64,000 bases of DNA from DATAEG01 sp051001975 (GCA_051001975.1 JBPCMU010000047.1:37029-101028), one strand, 5' to 3'; shown: positions 1-8,976, numbered from the stretch's first letter. The notes: generated by a model not told the origin, from the letters alone. Translations and numbers: made by a program.

Positions 1-362
1 AGCGCATGGGCTTCGGTGAGTTCCCTCGCTGATTCGGGGGTGAGGTGTTCGGCCGCGAGTCGCGCAGCGAGACCCTCGAGCACCTCTCGCACGAGGTAGA
101 GGCTCTGCAGTTCCTCGTGGTCGAAGGTCACCAAGACCGCCCCGCGACGGGGCTGCTCGACCGCTAAACCCTCCCGCACGAGACGCAGCACCGCCTCTCG
201 GATCGGTGTTCGACTCACGCCGAGTTGGTCTGCCAATGCAGGCACGCTCAGCCTCGAGCCGGGCGGGATGTGCTTGCTGAAGATCGACTCGAGCAGCTTG
301 CCGTAGACCTCATCGACCACTCGGGAACGGTCCATCGGGTCGGGAGGCCGGAACTCGGTCAT
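1..362 (-). CDS. GntR/FadR-family regulator (N-terminal part, runs off window)
   Basis: Reading leftward from an ATG at 360-362, about 120 codons stay open to the window edge. Residues 13-80 form a winged helix-turn-helix of the GntR type: a helix with VVDEVYGKLL, then IPPGSRLS, a recognition helix with LGVSRTPIREAVLRL and a wing with QPRRGAVLV. The start of an FCD-like effector domain (LYLVREVLEGLAAR) follows, which points to the FadR subfamily. GntR/FadR proteins are ligand-responsive repressors of nearby catabolic genes. The target cannot be judged because the downstream side is outside the window. The family call is firm; the subfamily rests on only about 35 residues of effector domain. 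Confidence 0.88.
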   Translation of the reverse strand, partial: MTEFRPPDPMDRSRVVDEVYGKLLESIFSKHIPPGSRLSVPALADQLGVSRTPIREAVLRLVREGLAVEQPRRGAVLVTFDHEELQSLYLVREVLEGLAARLAAEHLTPESARELTEAHA

Positions 363-497
363 GCTGTGCACCGTATCCGACGGGATCTCCGTCGCATGCA
401 GTGTCACTATCCCGGTCCGGCAGGGTCGCGCTGCGGGCCGAGCGACGTGACGACGCTCTGCGCGCATACCTCGAAGCTATGGATGAGCGGCGGAGTG

Positions 498-660
498 TCA
501 GCTACTGCGGCTGTACTCCTCGTCCGAGACGTGGTCGAGCCAGGTGACGACCTGCCCTTGGTCGTCCGCCTCTTGCATGGCGACGTGGGCCATGAAGCGT
601 TCGGCGGTGGCCCCGTGCCAGTGCTCTGCGCCGGGCTCGATGTCCACACCATGCGCGGAG
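498..660 (-). pseudogene. C-terminal remnant of a cupin-domain protein
   Basis: The frame encodes a typical cupin C-terminal end: a metal-site motif with IEPGAEHWHG, then FMAHVAMQEAD and a tail ending in VSDEEY before the stop. Only the second cupin motif is present; the first metal-binding motif (HxH...E) and the whole N-terminal half are missing. Cupin similarity ends near 655-660, exactly where the alcohol dehydrogenase reading frame begins on the other strand, so this looks like a deletion junction. Small cupins of this kind commonly sit beside oxidoreductases. It is probably non-functional. The family call rests on the motif alone. Confidence 0.6.
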
Positions 661-1670
661 TAATATTGCACGCACCCGGCGACGTTAGAGTCGAATACCG
701 CAACGACCCCACGATCCTTCAACCGACCGACGCGATCAGCCGCGTCACCGCGGCCTGCATCTGTGAAGCAGACCTGTGGCCCTGGCGCGGCGTGGACCCC
801 GTCGATCAACCCACCCCCATGGGACACGAGTACGTCGGCGTCGTCGAAGAGGTCGGCAGCGACGTCACAACCGTCAACCCCGGACAGTTCGTGGTCGGGT
901 CGTTTTCGCCTCCGACAACACTTGCGAGATCTGCCGGGCGGGTTACCAGAGCCGCTGCGTGCACGCCGAACTCATGGGCACGATCGGCACCCAGGCACAG
1001 CTGGCACGCATCCCATTGGCCGACGGAACCCTCGTCGCCACCCCGAGCTGCCACCCGCAGACTTGGTCCCTAGCCTGCTCGCCGCCTCTGATGTGCTGGG
1101 CACCGGCTGGTTCGCCGCAGTCGCCGCCGAGGCCGGTCCGGGCAAGACAGTCGCCGTCGTCGGCGACGGCGCCGTCGGCCTGCTCGGCATGCTCGCCGCG
1201 AAACAACTCGGCGCCGTACGGATCATTGCCAAGAGCCGCCATGAGCCCCGACAGGCCCTCGCGCGGCAGTTCGGTGCTACCGACATCGTCGCCGAGCGCG
1301 GCGACGATGGCATCGCCAAGATCAAGAAGCTTACCAACGGCATCGGCGCGCACTCGGTCATCGAAGCGGTCGGCACCAGGACGCGATGATGCAGGCGATC
1401 CGCTCCACCCGTCCCGGTGGGCACGTCGGCTACGTCGGCGCCTCCCACTAGGTGCAACTCCCCGGCGACGAACTGTTCTTCGCCGCTATCCACCTGCGCG
1501 GCGGCCCGGCCCCAGTTCGCCGCTTCCTGCCCGAACTGATCGACCTGATCTGGCGACGCGAGATCGACCCCGGCAAAGTCTTTGACCAGACCATCCCTCT
1601 CGACAATGCAGCCGAGGGCTACCGAGCAATGGACGAACGGCGCACGATCAAGACGCTGCTCACCATCTGA
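651..1670 (+). pseudogene. Zinc-dependent alcohol dehydrogenase, multiply frameshifted
   Basis: An MDR-family zinc alcohol dehydrogenase can be followed over its full length only by changing frame. The ATG at 651 gives MRGVILHAPGDVRVEY and the catalytic zinc region (GHEYVGVVEEVG). A lost T near 902-906 shifts to the structural-zinc loop (CEIC...C). A second shift near 1060 leads to the Rossmann fold with VAVVGDGAVGLLGMLA. A third near 1378 leads to the C-terminus (MDERRTIKTLL). There is also an in-frame TAG at 1449-1451. The expected zinc ligand at the usual GxDxC position reads CICEADLW, so some residues may also have drifted. Three indels plus a stop make this a pseudogene unless the sequence is poor. 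Confidence 0.85.
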
Positions 1671-1825
1671 CCCGGTAGATGTCCGCGAACCATCGCCGGC
1701 CCCAGCAGGGTGGCCAACGGCCCAGCCGTGACCTGCACGTAGAACGGGTCGACAGAGTTCTCGACCTTGACAACACGCATGGCAATCCTCCACCCGTTCA
1801 CTATCTGGTTAGCGAAAGGGTAGAC

Positions 1826-2218
1826 ATGATCGAGTTTCGCCTGGACCCGCCGTCAGGGATCGCGACCTACCTGCAGCTCGTGCAGCAGGTGCACCAAGCG
1901 CTGCAGCTGGGATTGCTCGAGCCGGGCGACCAGCTGCCGACCGGGCAACAGGTGGTCGCCTCGCTGGCGATCAACCCGAACACGGTGCTGAAGGCTTACC
2001 GCGATCTCGAGCGGGAGGGGCTGGTGCGGGCGCGCCCTGGGATGGGTACGTTCGTCGTCGGCCGACTGCAGCGAAGTGACCCGGCGGCGCAGGCCAGGTT
2101 CCGCAAATCGATAACAGCCTGGCTGCGCAGCGCGCGCAACGCCGGACTCAGCGCGGAGGAGATCGAAGCGATCTACCGCACGGCGGTCCGCGACTGCCTT
2201 GCCGAGGGTGTGGCATGA
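1826..2218 (+). CDS. GntR-family regulator, YtrA-like
   Basis: 130-residue protein from ATG 1826. Residues 10-75 are a GntR-type winged HTH (LVQQVHQALQLGLLEPGDQLPT, with recognition helix INPNTVLKAYRDLEREGLV and wing GMGTFVVG). The short C-terminal helical tail is typical of the YtrA subgroup, which controls ABC exporters. Its stop codon overlaps the ATG of the following ABC ATPase (ATGA at 2215-2218), so the two form a translationally coupled regulator-transporter operon. Such proteins repress their own operon in response to cell-envelope drugs. The regulator is intact although its ATPase partner is damaged. Confidence 0.88.
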   Translation: MIEFRLDPPSGIATYLQLVQQVHQALQLGLLEPGDQLPTGQQVVASLAINPNTVLKAYRDLEREGLVRARPGMGTFVVGRLQRSDPAAQARFRKSITAWLRSARNAGLSAEEIEAIYRTAVRDCLAEGVA

Positions 2219-2807
2219 CCAACGCACTCGAGACGATCGCATTGGGCAAGCGATACCGGCGTCGGTGGGCGGCTCGCCGGGTGCACGCTGTCGGTCCCGG
2301 CGGGACACGTTGTTGGCCTGGTGGGCCCCAACGGGGCAGGCAAGACGACCCTGCTGCACCTCGCGGTCGGGTTAATCGAACCGAGTACCGGCACCATCTC
2401 GGTTCTCGGGGGGCGCCCAGCGTCGGGCCCAGCGCAACTGGCGCGCGTGGGCTTTCTGGCTCAAGACAGCCCGACCTACGGCCGGTCGACCGTGGCGCAG
2501 CATCTGCAGATGGGTGGATGGCTCGCGTTGACCCTCGCGGTGGCCAAACGCCCGGAGTTGCTGTTGCTCGACGAGCCGGTCGCAAGCCTCGACCCACTCG
2601 CCCGCCGGAGTTCCTGCAGACACTGATGGAAGTCGTCGCTGCCCAGGGCGTGACCGTGGTGCTGTCGTCGCATCTTGTGGCCGACCTCGAGCGTGTCTGC
2701 GACCACCCGTTGGTGCTGGACTCCGGCAGCGTCGCGCTGGCTGGCGAGGTCGACGCGCTCCTGGCCTCGCACCGACGTCTGACTGGACCACGCCGCGTCC
2801 CAACCCC
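2215..2807 (+). pseudogene. ABC transporter ATP-binding protein, deleted and truncated
   Basis: An ABC ATPase that needs three frame segments: MTNALETIALGKRYRRRWA, then after a shift at about 2262-2282 the Walker A segment (GPNGAGKTTLL), Q-loop region (GFLAQDSPTYG) and Walker B (ELLLLDEP), then after a lost base near 2606 the H-loop segment (VVLSSHLVADLERVC). Between HLQMG and LALTLAVAKRPE roughly 50 residues are absent, including the LSGGQ signature without which ABC ATPases do not work. The 3' end runs into the insertion element near 2794-2807. The expected membrane subunit is gone, probably displaced by the IS element. Confidence 0.85.
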
Positions 2808-2826
2808 GGTGTGAATGACGACGGAC
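2808..2826 (+). repeat. Left terminal inverted repeat of the IS256-family element
   Basis: The 19 nt beginning GGTGTGAATGACG are the near-perfect reverse complement (17 of 19) of 4241-4259. They lie 48 nt upstream of the transposase start, as expected for a terminal transposase-binding site. Confidence 0.8.
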
Positions 2827-2874
2827 GTAGGTTCCTTCCAGAGCTACCAACTCAGCGAAGGAAGGACTACGCCC

Positions 2875-4220
2875 GTGTCTGCACGAGTATCTCCGACCGA
2901 CCGTATCCGGGGCGAGATCGACGCCCTGTTCGACGGTCAGCGTGGCCTGGCCGAGGTGATCGAGGACGTCGCCTGTCTCGGTGCCCGGTTGATCATCCAG
3001 ACCGCGGTCGAAGGCGAGGTCGAGGCGTTCCTGGGCCGGGCCCGCTACCAGCGGGCCGTGGACTGTCCCGACGCACGGGAGGGCAGCCGCAACGGCTACT
3101 GCGACACGACGATCAAGACCACGGCCGGGCCGATCACGGTCGAGCGGCCGAAGCTGCGCGGCACGAGCGAGGCGTTCGCCTCCCAGCTGTTCGGCAAGTC
3201 GGTGACCAAGTCGAATGCGTTGGAGGCGTTGGTGATCGCCGGGTTCGTGCGCGGTCTGTCGGTGCGCGATGTGGAGAACACCCTGGCCGACGCCCTCGGT
3301 GCTGAAGCAGCTTTGTCGAAGTCGACGGTGTCACGGGTCTGCCAGGCCATCGGGGACGAGTTCGAGCGTTGGTCCACTCGGAGTCTGGACGCCCTTGAGC
3401 TGGACTACCTGTTCCTGGACGCCTCGATGTTCAAGATGCACCCCGGCGCCCGCGCCGAACCGGTGCTCGCCGCGTGGGGCATCACCACCACCGGCGCGCC
3501 GGTGTTCGTCGCCCTCGCGGCCGGTGGATCGGAGTCCACCGATGCGTGGGGCGACTTCCTCGACGAGCTCACCGGTCGCGGGCTGCGCCCGCCGCTGCTG
3601 GTCATCAGCGACTGCGCCGCCGGACTGATCAACGCGACCGAATCCAGCTTGCCCCGCTCGCTGCGCCAGCGGTGTCTGATCCACCGCTGCCGCAACTACC
3701 TGGCCAAGCTGCCCGCCGAAGTCCAGACCGACATGCGCGACGCCTACTGGACGATCTTCGACACCGACACCCTCATCGTCGCCGGTATGACCCCCGGCCC
3801 CGACCTCGTCGCCGCAGTCCAAGTTCGTATCGACGCCTTCGCCGAGAAGTACCGCACCACGTTCCCGGCCGCGGTCAAGTGCCTGCTCACCGACCGCGCA
3901 CAGCTCACCAGCTACCTGCGCTTCCCGCTCGAGCACCACCGCCGCATCCGGCACTCCAACTTCATCGAACGCACCTTCGGCGAGACCCGTCGCCGGGTCA
4001 AGGTCATCGGCCGGCTACCCGGCGAAGCGTCCTGCCTCAACCTCGTCTGGGGCGTGCTGGACCGAGCCTCTCGAGGCTGGCGCGGCATGAGCATGACCCG
4101 ACCGGCACCCGACAGCTGGCCGATCTACGCCACCAACTGCTCGACCCACCGACCCCGATCCGATCCAAGATCAACAACGATGCCGCAGCCAACCCAGCAA
4201 CCGTCGGAGCCGTCGCCTAA
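2875..4220 (+). pseudogene. IS256-family transposase, frameshifted near the C-terminus
   Basis: DDE-type transposase starting at GTG 2875, preceded by a purine-rich GAAGGAAGG. Family landmarks in order are GSRNGYCDTTIKT, VERPKLRG, LFLDASMFK (first Asp), VISDCAAGL (second Asp), CLIHRCRNYLAKLP and ERTFGETRRRVKVIG (catalytic Glu region). After GMSMT the frame is wrong: the family ending (QLADLRHQLLDPPTP) is one frame over and stops at 4218-4220. A lost C in the run at 4096-4099 accounts for this. In the uncorrected frame translation continues to 4350. All catalytic residues precede the shift, so partial activity cannot be excluded. Confidence 0.9.
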
Positions 4221-4240
4221 CATCACCAACCAGGAACCCG

Positions 4241-4259
4241 GTCCGTGGTCATTTACACC
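4241..4259 (-). repeat. Right terminal inverted repeat of the IS256-family element
   Basis: Partner of the left end at 2808-2826 (17 of 19 matching), located 20 nt after the corrected transposase stop. A 9-bp outer match to the left flank follows at 4265-4273. Confidence 0.8.
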
Positions 4260-4528
4260 GCACCTGGGACGCGACCGGCCGGAGAGTGTGCATGGCGATC
4301 CCGATGGGCGTGAGTATCACCGGGTGTGCGGCGCGGAGCTGATGCTCTGAAGCTCAGCGGCGGACGGCTGAACTGGTACGGAACTGGCTGAGGCGCTTAG
4401 CATTAGTGACGCTGCACCTGCTGGCGCGGTTGCCTCGGCCGGCGACCGGAGCGCCAACCGTTGGTCGAGGCCGCCAACTCCTGGAGGTGCGCATCCGATG
4501 TCCGTTGCAACTACGGTCACGGATGGCA

Positions 4529-5140
4529 TCACGCCGGCTCAGGGTCAGGATCGAGCTCGGGATCATGTGGGCTTAGGGCCGCGAGTATGAGCGTTGCCGC
4601 CCCGAGTGGATCGATGCCGGCTGATGCGGCTCGCGCGTAGAGGTCGCGCTCAGCTTGTTCGGGAATTGATCCGCGGCCGATCAGGACGCCGAGGGCCTGG
4701 TTGATCGTCGACATGATCCCCAACGGGCCGGGATTGCTGTGGCTCCAGGGAGGGGTGCGGTGTTCATCCAGGCGGAAGTCGGTCAGCGCTCGGCCGGTGA
4801 TCCACGATAGGTCTGCGGCGAGGTCGACGAACGCGCCTGGGGTGGCGGCGTACAGCATCAGCGCGACCGACGTCGGGATGGTGCTTGCGTCCGCGGCGCT
4901 TGACAGCGGTATCAACAGCGAGGCGCGGATGTCTTCGGGTTGAGTGCCCTCGTCGAGGACGGTGAGGTCGAACTGTGACCGGTTGGCGATGATCGCGACG
5001 GACAGTCCGAGGTAGGAGTCCACGGCGCTCTGCGCGTCGCCGACCAGCCGGACAAGGGTCTCGGCGACATCGGTCCCCGGCAGATCTAGGGCTTGGGTCA
5101 ACAATTCGAATTCGACCGCGAGGCCTGGCGTGATCGTCAC
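4529..5140 (-). CDS. Hypothetical protein with ANTAR-like C-terminus
   Basis: 203 residues from a GTG at 5138-5140, chosen because GGAG lies about ten bases upstream; a longer TTG start at 5203 is possible. The first 140 residues resemble no family I can name, but the pattern (VDSYLGLSVAIIANRSQFDLTVL) suggests a sensor-like fold. The last 55 residues (MSTINQALGVLIGRGSIPEQ...AASAGIDPLGAATLIL) match the start of an ANTAR domain, which binds tandem hairpins in RNA to antiterminate transcription. It sits just downstream of, and on the same strand as, a clear GAF-ANTAR gene. The ANTAR call is tentative because the helix bundle is atypical. Confidence 0.6.
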   Translation of the reverse strand: MTITPGLAVEFELLTQALDLPGTDVAETLVRLVGDAQSAVDSYLGLSVAIIANRSQFDLTVLDEGTQPEDIRASLLIPLSSAADASTIPTSVALMLYAATPGAFVDLAADLSWITGRALTDFRLDEHRTPPWSHSNPGPLGIMSTINQALGVLIGRGSIPEQAERDLYARAASAGIDPLGAATLILAALSPHDPELDPDPEPA

Positions 5141-5337
5141 GCGGATTCTGCTCCGGTGGGCGCTCCCGGGCGCCTGATCGTGAGCACGAGCCGAGCGCTG
5201 CAAGTCGCGGCGCGAGGTAGAAGACAGGGACAGCGGGTCAGGGCCCGAGTCGCGGGGACTCCTGGGTAGACCCTACTAGGTGCGTCGGCTCCGGAGGAGG
5301 ATTGGGCTGTCGTCCGTGAGCGGGGCGATCTCGGAAT

Positions 5338-6144
5338 TCAGGAGTTGGTGTGCCGGGACCGGGCGCGGCGAACTGCCTCATCGACGATGTGTTGCGCGAC
5401 GTCGACGAGCTTGGTGTGCTCGGACTGGCTGATCGCGCGCAGGCGGCTGAACGCTTCCTCGGCCGTGCCGCCGCTACGCCCCCGCAGCAGACCAATCGCC
5501 TGGTCGATCACAGGTCTGCTTGACAGGGCGGTCTGTAATTGGACGGTCAACGCGAGGGCTTGAGCCAGGATCTGGGCGTTGTGCACGGCGACGGCGGCGG
5601 GCGCGGCGAACAGTTCGCCAAGTTCGGCGGCGTGGTCGCCGAACACGTCCTTGCCGCGGGCATAGACGTTGATCGCGCCGACGACTTGTCCCGGTAGTAG
5701 CAGTGGAAGCGAGAGCGCGCTGTGGATGCCCAGGCGCCCGACTCGGGGCCCGAATCGCGGCCACATCTTCTCTCCACCCAGCGATCCGGATCGGACAGTC
5801 CGCCCTTCCAGGGCAGCCGTGATGCACGGCCCCTCGTTCAGCGTCACGTACTGGATCTCGTCGATCTCGGATACGAACGGGTGGCTTGCGGCCAACGCTT
5901 CAACGCGGTTGTCCAGCCGATTCATGCGCAGCAGCGTCACCCCGGCGCCGTCCGCTCCAGGGATGGCATGCGCGGCGAACGTCGCTACCCGGCCCAAAAG
6001 CTCAGGTAGTCCGAGGCTCCCACTGACCAAACCAGCCAGGTCGCCGAGACTGGACTGAAGCTCCGACGCATCAGCAGACATTTGTTCCGGGCTTGGCGAC
6101 AGAAGCGGCATCTCGCGCTTCGGGCTCACCTCAGACTCGGTCAT
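5338..6144 (-). CDS. GAF-ANTAR domain transcription antitermination regulator
   Basis: 268 residues. A GAF domain spans roughly residues 40-185 (GVTLLRMNRLDNRVEALAAS, VTLNEGPCITAA, SALSLPLLLPGQVVGAINVY), followed by a helical ANTAR domain at about 200-258 (LSSRPVIDQAIGLLRGRSGG...AFSRLRAISQ, VDVAQHIVDEA). GAF-ANTAR proteins are cytoplasmic ligand or redox sensors that bind dual hexaloop RNA hairpins; they are common in actinobacteria. It lies upstream of the ANTAR-like gene at 4529-5140 with a 197-nt gap that shows no ORF. I could not identify its RNA target in the window. Confidence 0.92.
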   Translation of the reverse strand: MTESEVSPKREMPLLSPSPEQMSADASELQSSLGDLAGLVSGSLGLPELLGRVATFAAHAIPGADGAGVTLLRMNRLDNRVEALAASHPFVSEIDEIQYVTLNEGPCITAALEGRTVRSGSLGGEKMWPRFGPRVGRLGIHSALSLPLLLPGQVVGAINVYARGKDVFGDHAAELGELFAAPAAVAVHNAQILAQALALTVQLQTALSSRPVIDQAIGLLRGRSGGTAEEAFSRLRAISQSEHTKLVDVAQHIVDEAVRRARSRHTNS

Positions 6145-6448
6145 TGCGGGCCTCGCCCTGCTGCGGCCGGGCCCGGGATTGAGCCGGGTTCAGCGATGTC
6201 CCCGCGGCGCGCTCGTCACGAGGTGGAGCGAAAGCGCACTCTAGTCGTTCTTGCTGTGCGCTCCCGATCTGGGCTCCGGGCCCGCGCTGCGTCGTCGGAG
6301 GTTTCGATGACGTGCCGCCGTCGGACCTACCGGCCGGTGAGAACGCCCAGTACGTAAGGGCAGTTCCACAGCGCCCGCGGGGTTGAATGTGCGCCGCTCG
6401 ACGCGTCCGGTCTTCAGAGAGTTGCGGATACCCGGCTCGATCAGCTCG
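6145..6448. other. Intergenic stretch, no gene recognised
   Basis: About 300 nt between the GAF-ANTAR start and the methyltransferase remnant. Short open frames exist on both strands but none has a ribosome binding site with recognisable protein content. No hairpin or operator stands out. It may contain further eroded sequence, given the state of its left and right neighbours. Confidence 0.5.
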
Positions 6449-6818
6449 TCATTCGTGCGGCTGCCACGGATGCACTCGTGGCCACCATCCCGGCACGTTC
6501 GCGCGGTGGGCGGGATATTGGGTCGGGAACTGACGGGTCAAGGCAGGTTCCTCGTACCAATGCACAAAGGATGCCGTGACTGCCAGGAAAATCGCCGCAT
6601 ACACCACCAGCGCGACGTGGCCGAACATCAGCCACTGGCCAAGGACGGCGGTGGTGACTGCGAGATACATCGGGTCTCGAACGTAGCGATGGGGCCCGGT
6701 CACGACGAGCTGCTGAGTGGGCGCGACCGGCGCGGGCGTCCCTAGCCCGTCGACTCGATACGGCATCGCACGGACTCCCATACGCCACCGTATGGTCACG
6801 GCGACGACAGGGTGGCGG
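6449..6818 (-). pseudogene. C-terminal part of an isoprenylcysteine carboxyl methyltransferase-family protein
   Basis: The frame gives the conserved end of ICMT/PEMT-type membrane methyltransferases: GTPAPVAPT, VVTGPHRYVRDPMYLAV (SAM-binding RxxRNPMY-like motif with D for N), a hydrophobic helix VALVVYAAIFLAV, then EEPALTRQF and a Pro/Trp-rich end. The N-terminal membrane helices are missing. Upstream, the sequence passes directly into a radical SAM gene truncated on the same strand, with the junction at about 6815-6819. No start codon gives a sensible protein. The family call is good; it is a fragment. Confidence 0.7.
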
Positions 6819-7556
6819 GATCTGCAGACTCCACGCCCGTGTCGCGACCGATACCAGTCGGAAGAAGTCGCGGTCAGCGGGGAAGAACACCTCGATGACC
6901 AGTTCATTCGGGACGTTCGCAGCGGCGAGCAGGTCGAAGAAGTGTTTCGCGCGGGGGATACCACCGACTCGGGGGTCGTGGACCATGAAGATCGGCGCGC
7001 GGGAGAACGTGGAGATCAGCTTGGCGTCGGCGACCAGCTTCTCCGGTGAGCGCATACCGGCCCGGGCCCGTCCGGCGACGGTGCGGTAGCCCGATCGTGA
7101 TCCGCCGCAGATCGCGCAGTCATAGGTGCAGCCGCGGGAGTTGAGCAGCATTGTCGAGGGGTAGCGCAGCCATTCCAGGTAGGGCAGGAAGTCGGCGAAG
7201 CTGCGGTACTTGAAAACGGCGTGCAGCATGAAGTCATAGGCCGGAGTGTCGATCCAGTCCAGGTCAGCTGGGACGAAGGTCAACGCATTTGCCGCGACAG
7301 ATCCGTCCGGGCGACGCCAGGTCAAATTCTGCACGGCGTCCAGAGGCGTCCCTTCGCGAAGCGCCTGCAGCAGTTGGCGGCACGGTTCCTCGGTGGAGTC
7401 GCCGCGCAGTACGAAGTCGACGGCGGGGTTGTCCATCAGCTCAAGGTGGAAGTAGCTGGCCGACAGCCCTCCGAGTAGCACCTTCGCGTCCGGGTGGATC
7501 CTTTTGACCAGCTCGGCGATGCCCAGCGCGCCTTCGCCGCCTACTACGCCCTGCAA
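6819..7556 (-). pseudogene. B12-binding/radical SAM protein, truncated at both ends
   Basis: About 245 residues remain. The N-terminal part resembles the end of a cobalamin-binding Rossmann domain (QGVVGGEGALG, KVLLGGLSASYFHLEL). It leads into a radical SAM core with the cluster-binding CxxxCxxC in RGCTYDCAICGGS and downstream strands (IFMVHDPRVGG, ELVIEVFFPADRDFF). Similarity stops after AWSLQI, where the frame runs into the methyltransferase remnant. At its own N-terminus it begins with a TTG-like codon at 7556, next to a plus-strand remnant, so the first half of the B12 domain is lost. The protein is unlikely to be active. Confidence 0.75.
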
Positions 7557-7663
7557 GCGATCCTGGCCCTGCGCACATCACGCGGAGTGAGCCGCAAGCT
7601 CGCCTATGGAGCGCTGGCCGTCCTGATGATCTTGATCGCCGTGCTGGCCGAACCAGCGGGCTG
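7551..7663 (+). pseudogene. C-terminal remnant of a small membrane protein
   Basis: About 37 plus-strand codons ending in TGA at 7661-7663 read ALQAILALRTSRG followed by one strongly hydrophobic helix (LAVLMILIAVLAEPAG). No start codon or 5' part is present. It abuts the truncated radical SAM gene on the other strand. I do not recognise the family. It could be chance, but the compositional switch is typical of a real membrane-protein end. Confidence 0.35.
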
Positions 7664-7804
7664 ACCGGCCGGCTCGCTACTCCGATGCGGGTGGCGGGTC
7701 GATTGCAGGCACCGGGCGGTCCCATCACCGCCTCGCCGCCGTCCGCCTTCAGCAGCGCGAGGCAGGTGGTGAGGTTGATCAGCTCGGGTGGCTGCGGCAT
7801 CGTC

Positions 7805-8937
7805 TGGCTCATTAACGCGCCCGGGGAGTGCTGACGCCCCGATTACTCCGGCCCAGCAGATGAGTGCTCCGACCACGCAAGCGACACTGCTATCCAGCCG
7901 AAGGCGAAGCCGAGGAAGGTCAGCCCGGTCATCACCACGCGCCTCGTGCCGACCCTGCCGACCAGGATGACGCCGACGACGGAGCCGACCGCGATGGTGG
8001 TCGCCACCGGAAGGATCCGCACGCCGGTGGAAAGAGTGCCGAAGCCGCGGATGAACTGCATGTATTGCGTCACCAGGAAGATGAAGCCGAACAGCGCGAA
8101 GAACGCGACGCTGATCGACCCACTCGCCGCCGCGAAAGCCGGCGTGCGGAACAGTGCCACGTCGATCATCGGGTGTTCGCGTCGCCGTTCGACTGCAATG
8201 AAGACGGTGATCACTACAGCGGTGACTGCGAAGCCACCGAGCGTCGCTGGGGTCAGCCAACCGCGGTGCGGCGCCTCAATCACGGTGTAGACGAGCAGGG
8301 TGATCGCGACCGTCGAAAGCAGCAGCCCCCGCGGGTCGAGGCGGGCCTGCTCGCGGTCGCGCGACTCGGGAACGACCAGGAACGCGGCGATCATCGCGAC
8401 TACGGCTACTGGGATCAGGGCGACGAAGACTGCCGGCCAGGCGAAGTGGGCGAGCAGTAGACCACCGCTAACCGGGCCGACCGCGACGCCAATGCCTCCA
8501 ACAGCGCCCCAGATGCCGATAGCCTTTGCTCGTTCGCTCCGATCCGGGAACGTGTTCGCGATGATCGACAGCGTCGTCGGGAAGATCAGCGCCGCGAAGA
8601 TGCCCATGATGAAGCGCGTCGCGATGAGCGCGTCAATCGAGCCGACGGAGGCCCCGATACCGCTGGCGACCGCGAAGCCGGCCAGGCCGACGAGCAGCGC
8701 TGGGCGCCGTCCGAACCGGTCGCCGATCGAGCCGGCCGTCAGGACGAGCGCCGCGAAAGCCAAGTTGTAGCCGTCGACGACCCACTGCAGGTCCCGCGTC
8801 GTCGCGTGCAGCTGCTTGCCGAGATCGGGAAGCGCGACGTTCACGATCGTCGTGTCCAGGTTGATCGCGAAGGTTGCGAGGCAGACGGTGGCCAGGATCA
8901 GGTATCGCCGATGGGTGCTGGTCACCGTCATGGTCAT
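7805..8937 (-). pseudogene. MFS drug exporter (DHA2/EmrB-QacA type), internally deleted
   Basis: From ATG 8937 the protein starts like a 14-helix multidrug exporter: LDTTIVNVALPDLG (motif D1), the loop GDRFGRRPALLVG (motif A), and motif C-like GIGVAVGPVSGGLLLAHF. About eleven helices can be followed to WIAVSLAW, where the frame ends at 7843. The family C-terminal helix (VACVVGALICWAGVIGAS...LPGR) occurs immediately afterwards in another frame. Roughly 100-120 residues (late helices) are therefore deleted at about 7890, with a frameshift. It is transcribed divergently from a TetR gene, and operators overlap both starts. It is presumably a former substrate exporter under that repressor. Confidence 0.85.
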
Positions 8938-8959
8938 CGTCCCTTCGCCGAGGCAGTGA

Positions 8960-8976
8960 TGTTGACACCGTCAACA
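8960..8976. promoter_or_regulatory. Perfect palindromic operator O1 for the divergent TetR/MFS pair
   Basis: TGTTGAC-ACC-GTCAACA, a perfect 7-3-7 palindrome in the intergenic region between the MFS start (8937) and the TetR start (9013). The second copy at 8997-9013 shares the ACY centre and the right arm, which supports a dimeric repressor site. Confidence 0.75.

Larger units (their letters stand above)
2794..4273. mobile_element. IS256-family insertion sequence
   Basis: One transposase gene is flanked by inverted ends. A 19-nt terminal pair matches at 17 of 19 positions (2808-2826 and 4241-4259). Outside it, after a 5-nt unmatched gap on each side, a further perfect 9-bp inverted pair occurs (2794-2802 and 4265-4273), so the element ends may lie there. 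I see no direct target duplication next to either candidate boundary, which suggests later rearrangement of a flank. It interrupts the ABC transporter operon on its left. The transposase carries a frameshift, so the copy is probably immobile by itself. Confidence 0.85.

Noticed and set aside
1619..1801. 60-codon minus-strand ORF between the dehydrogenase and GntR
   Set aside because: No ribosome binding site, overlaps the dehydrogenase end, no family resemblance.
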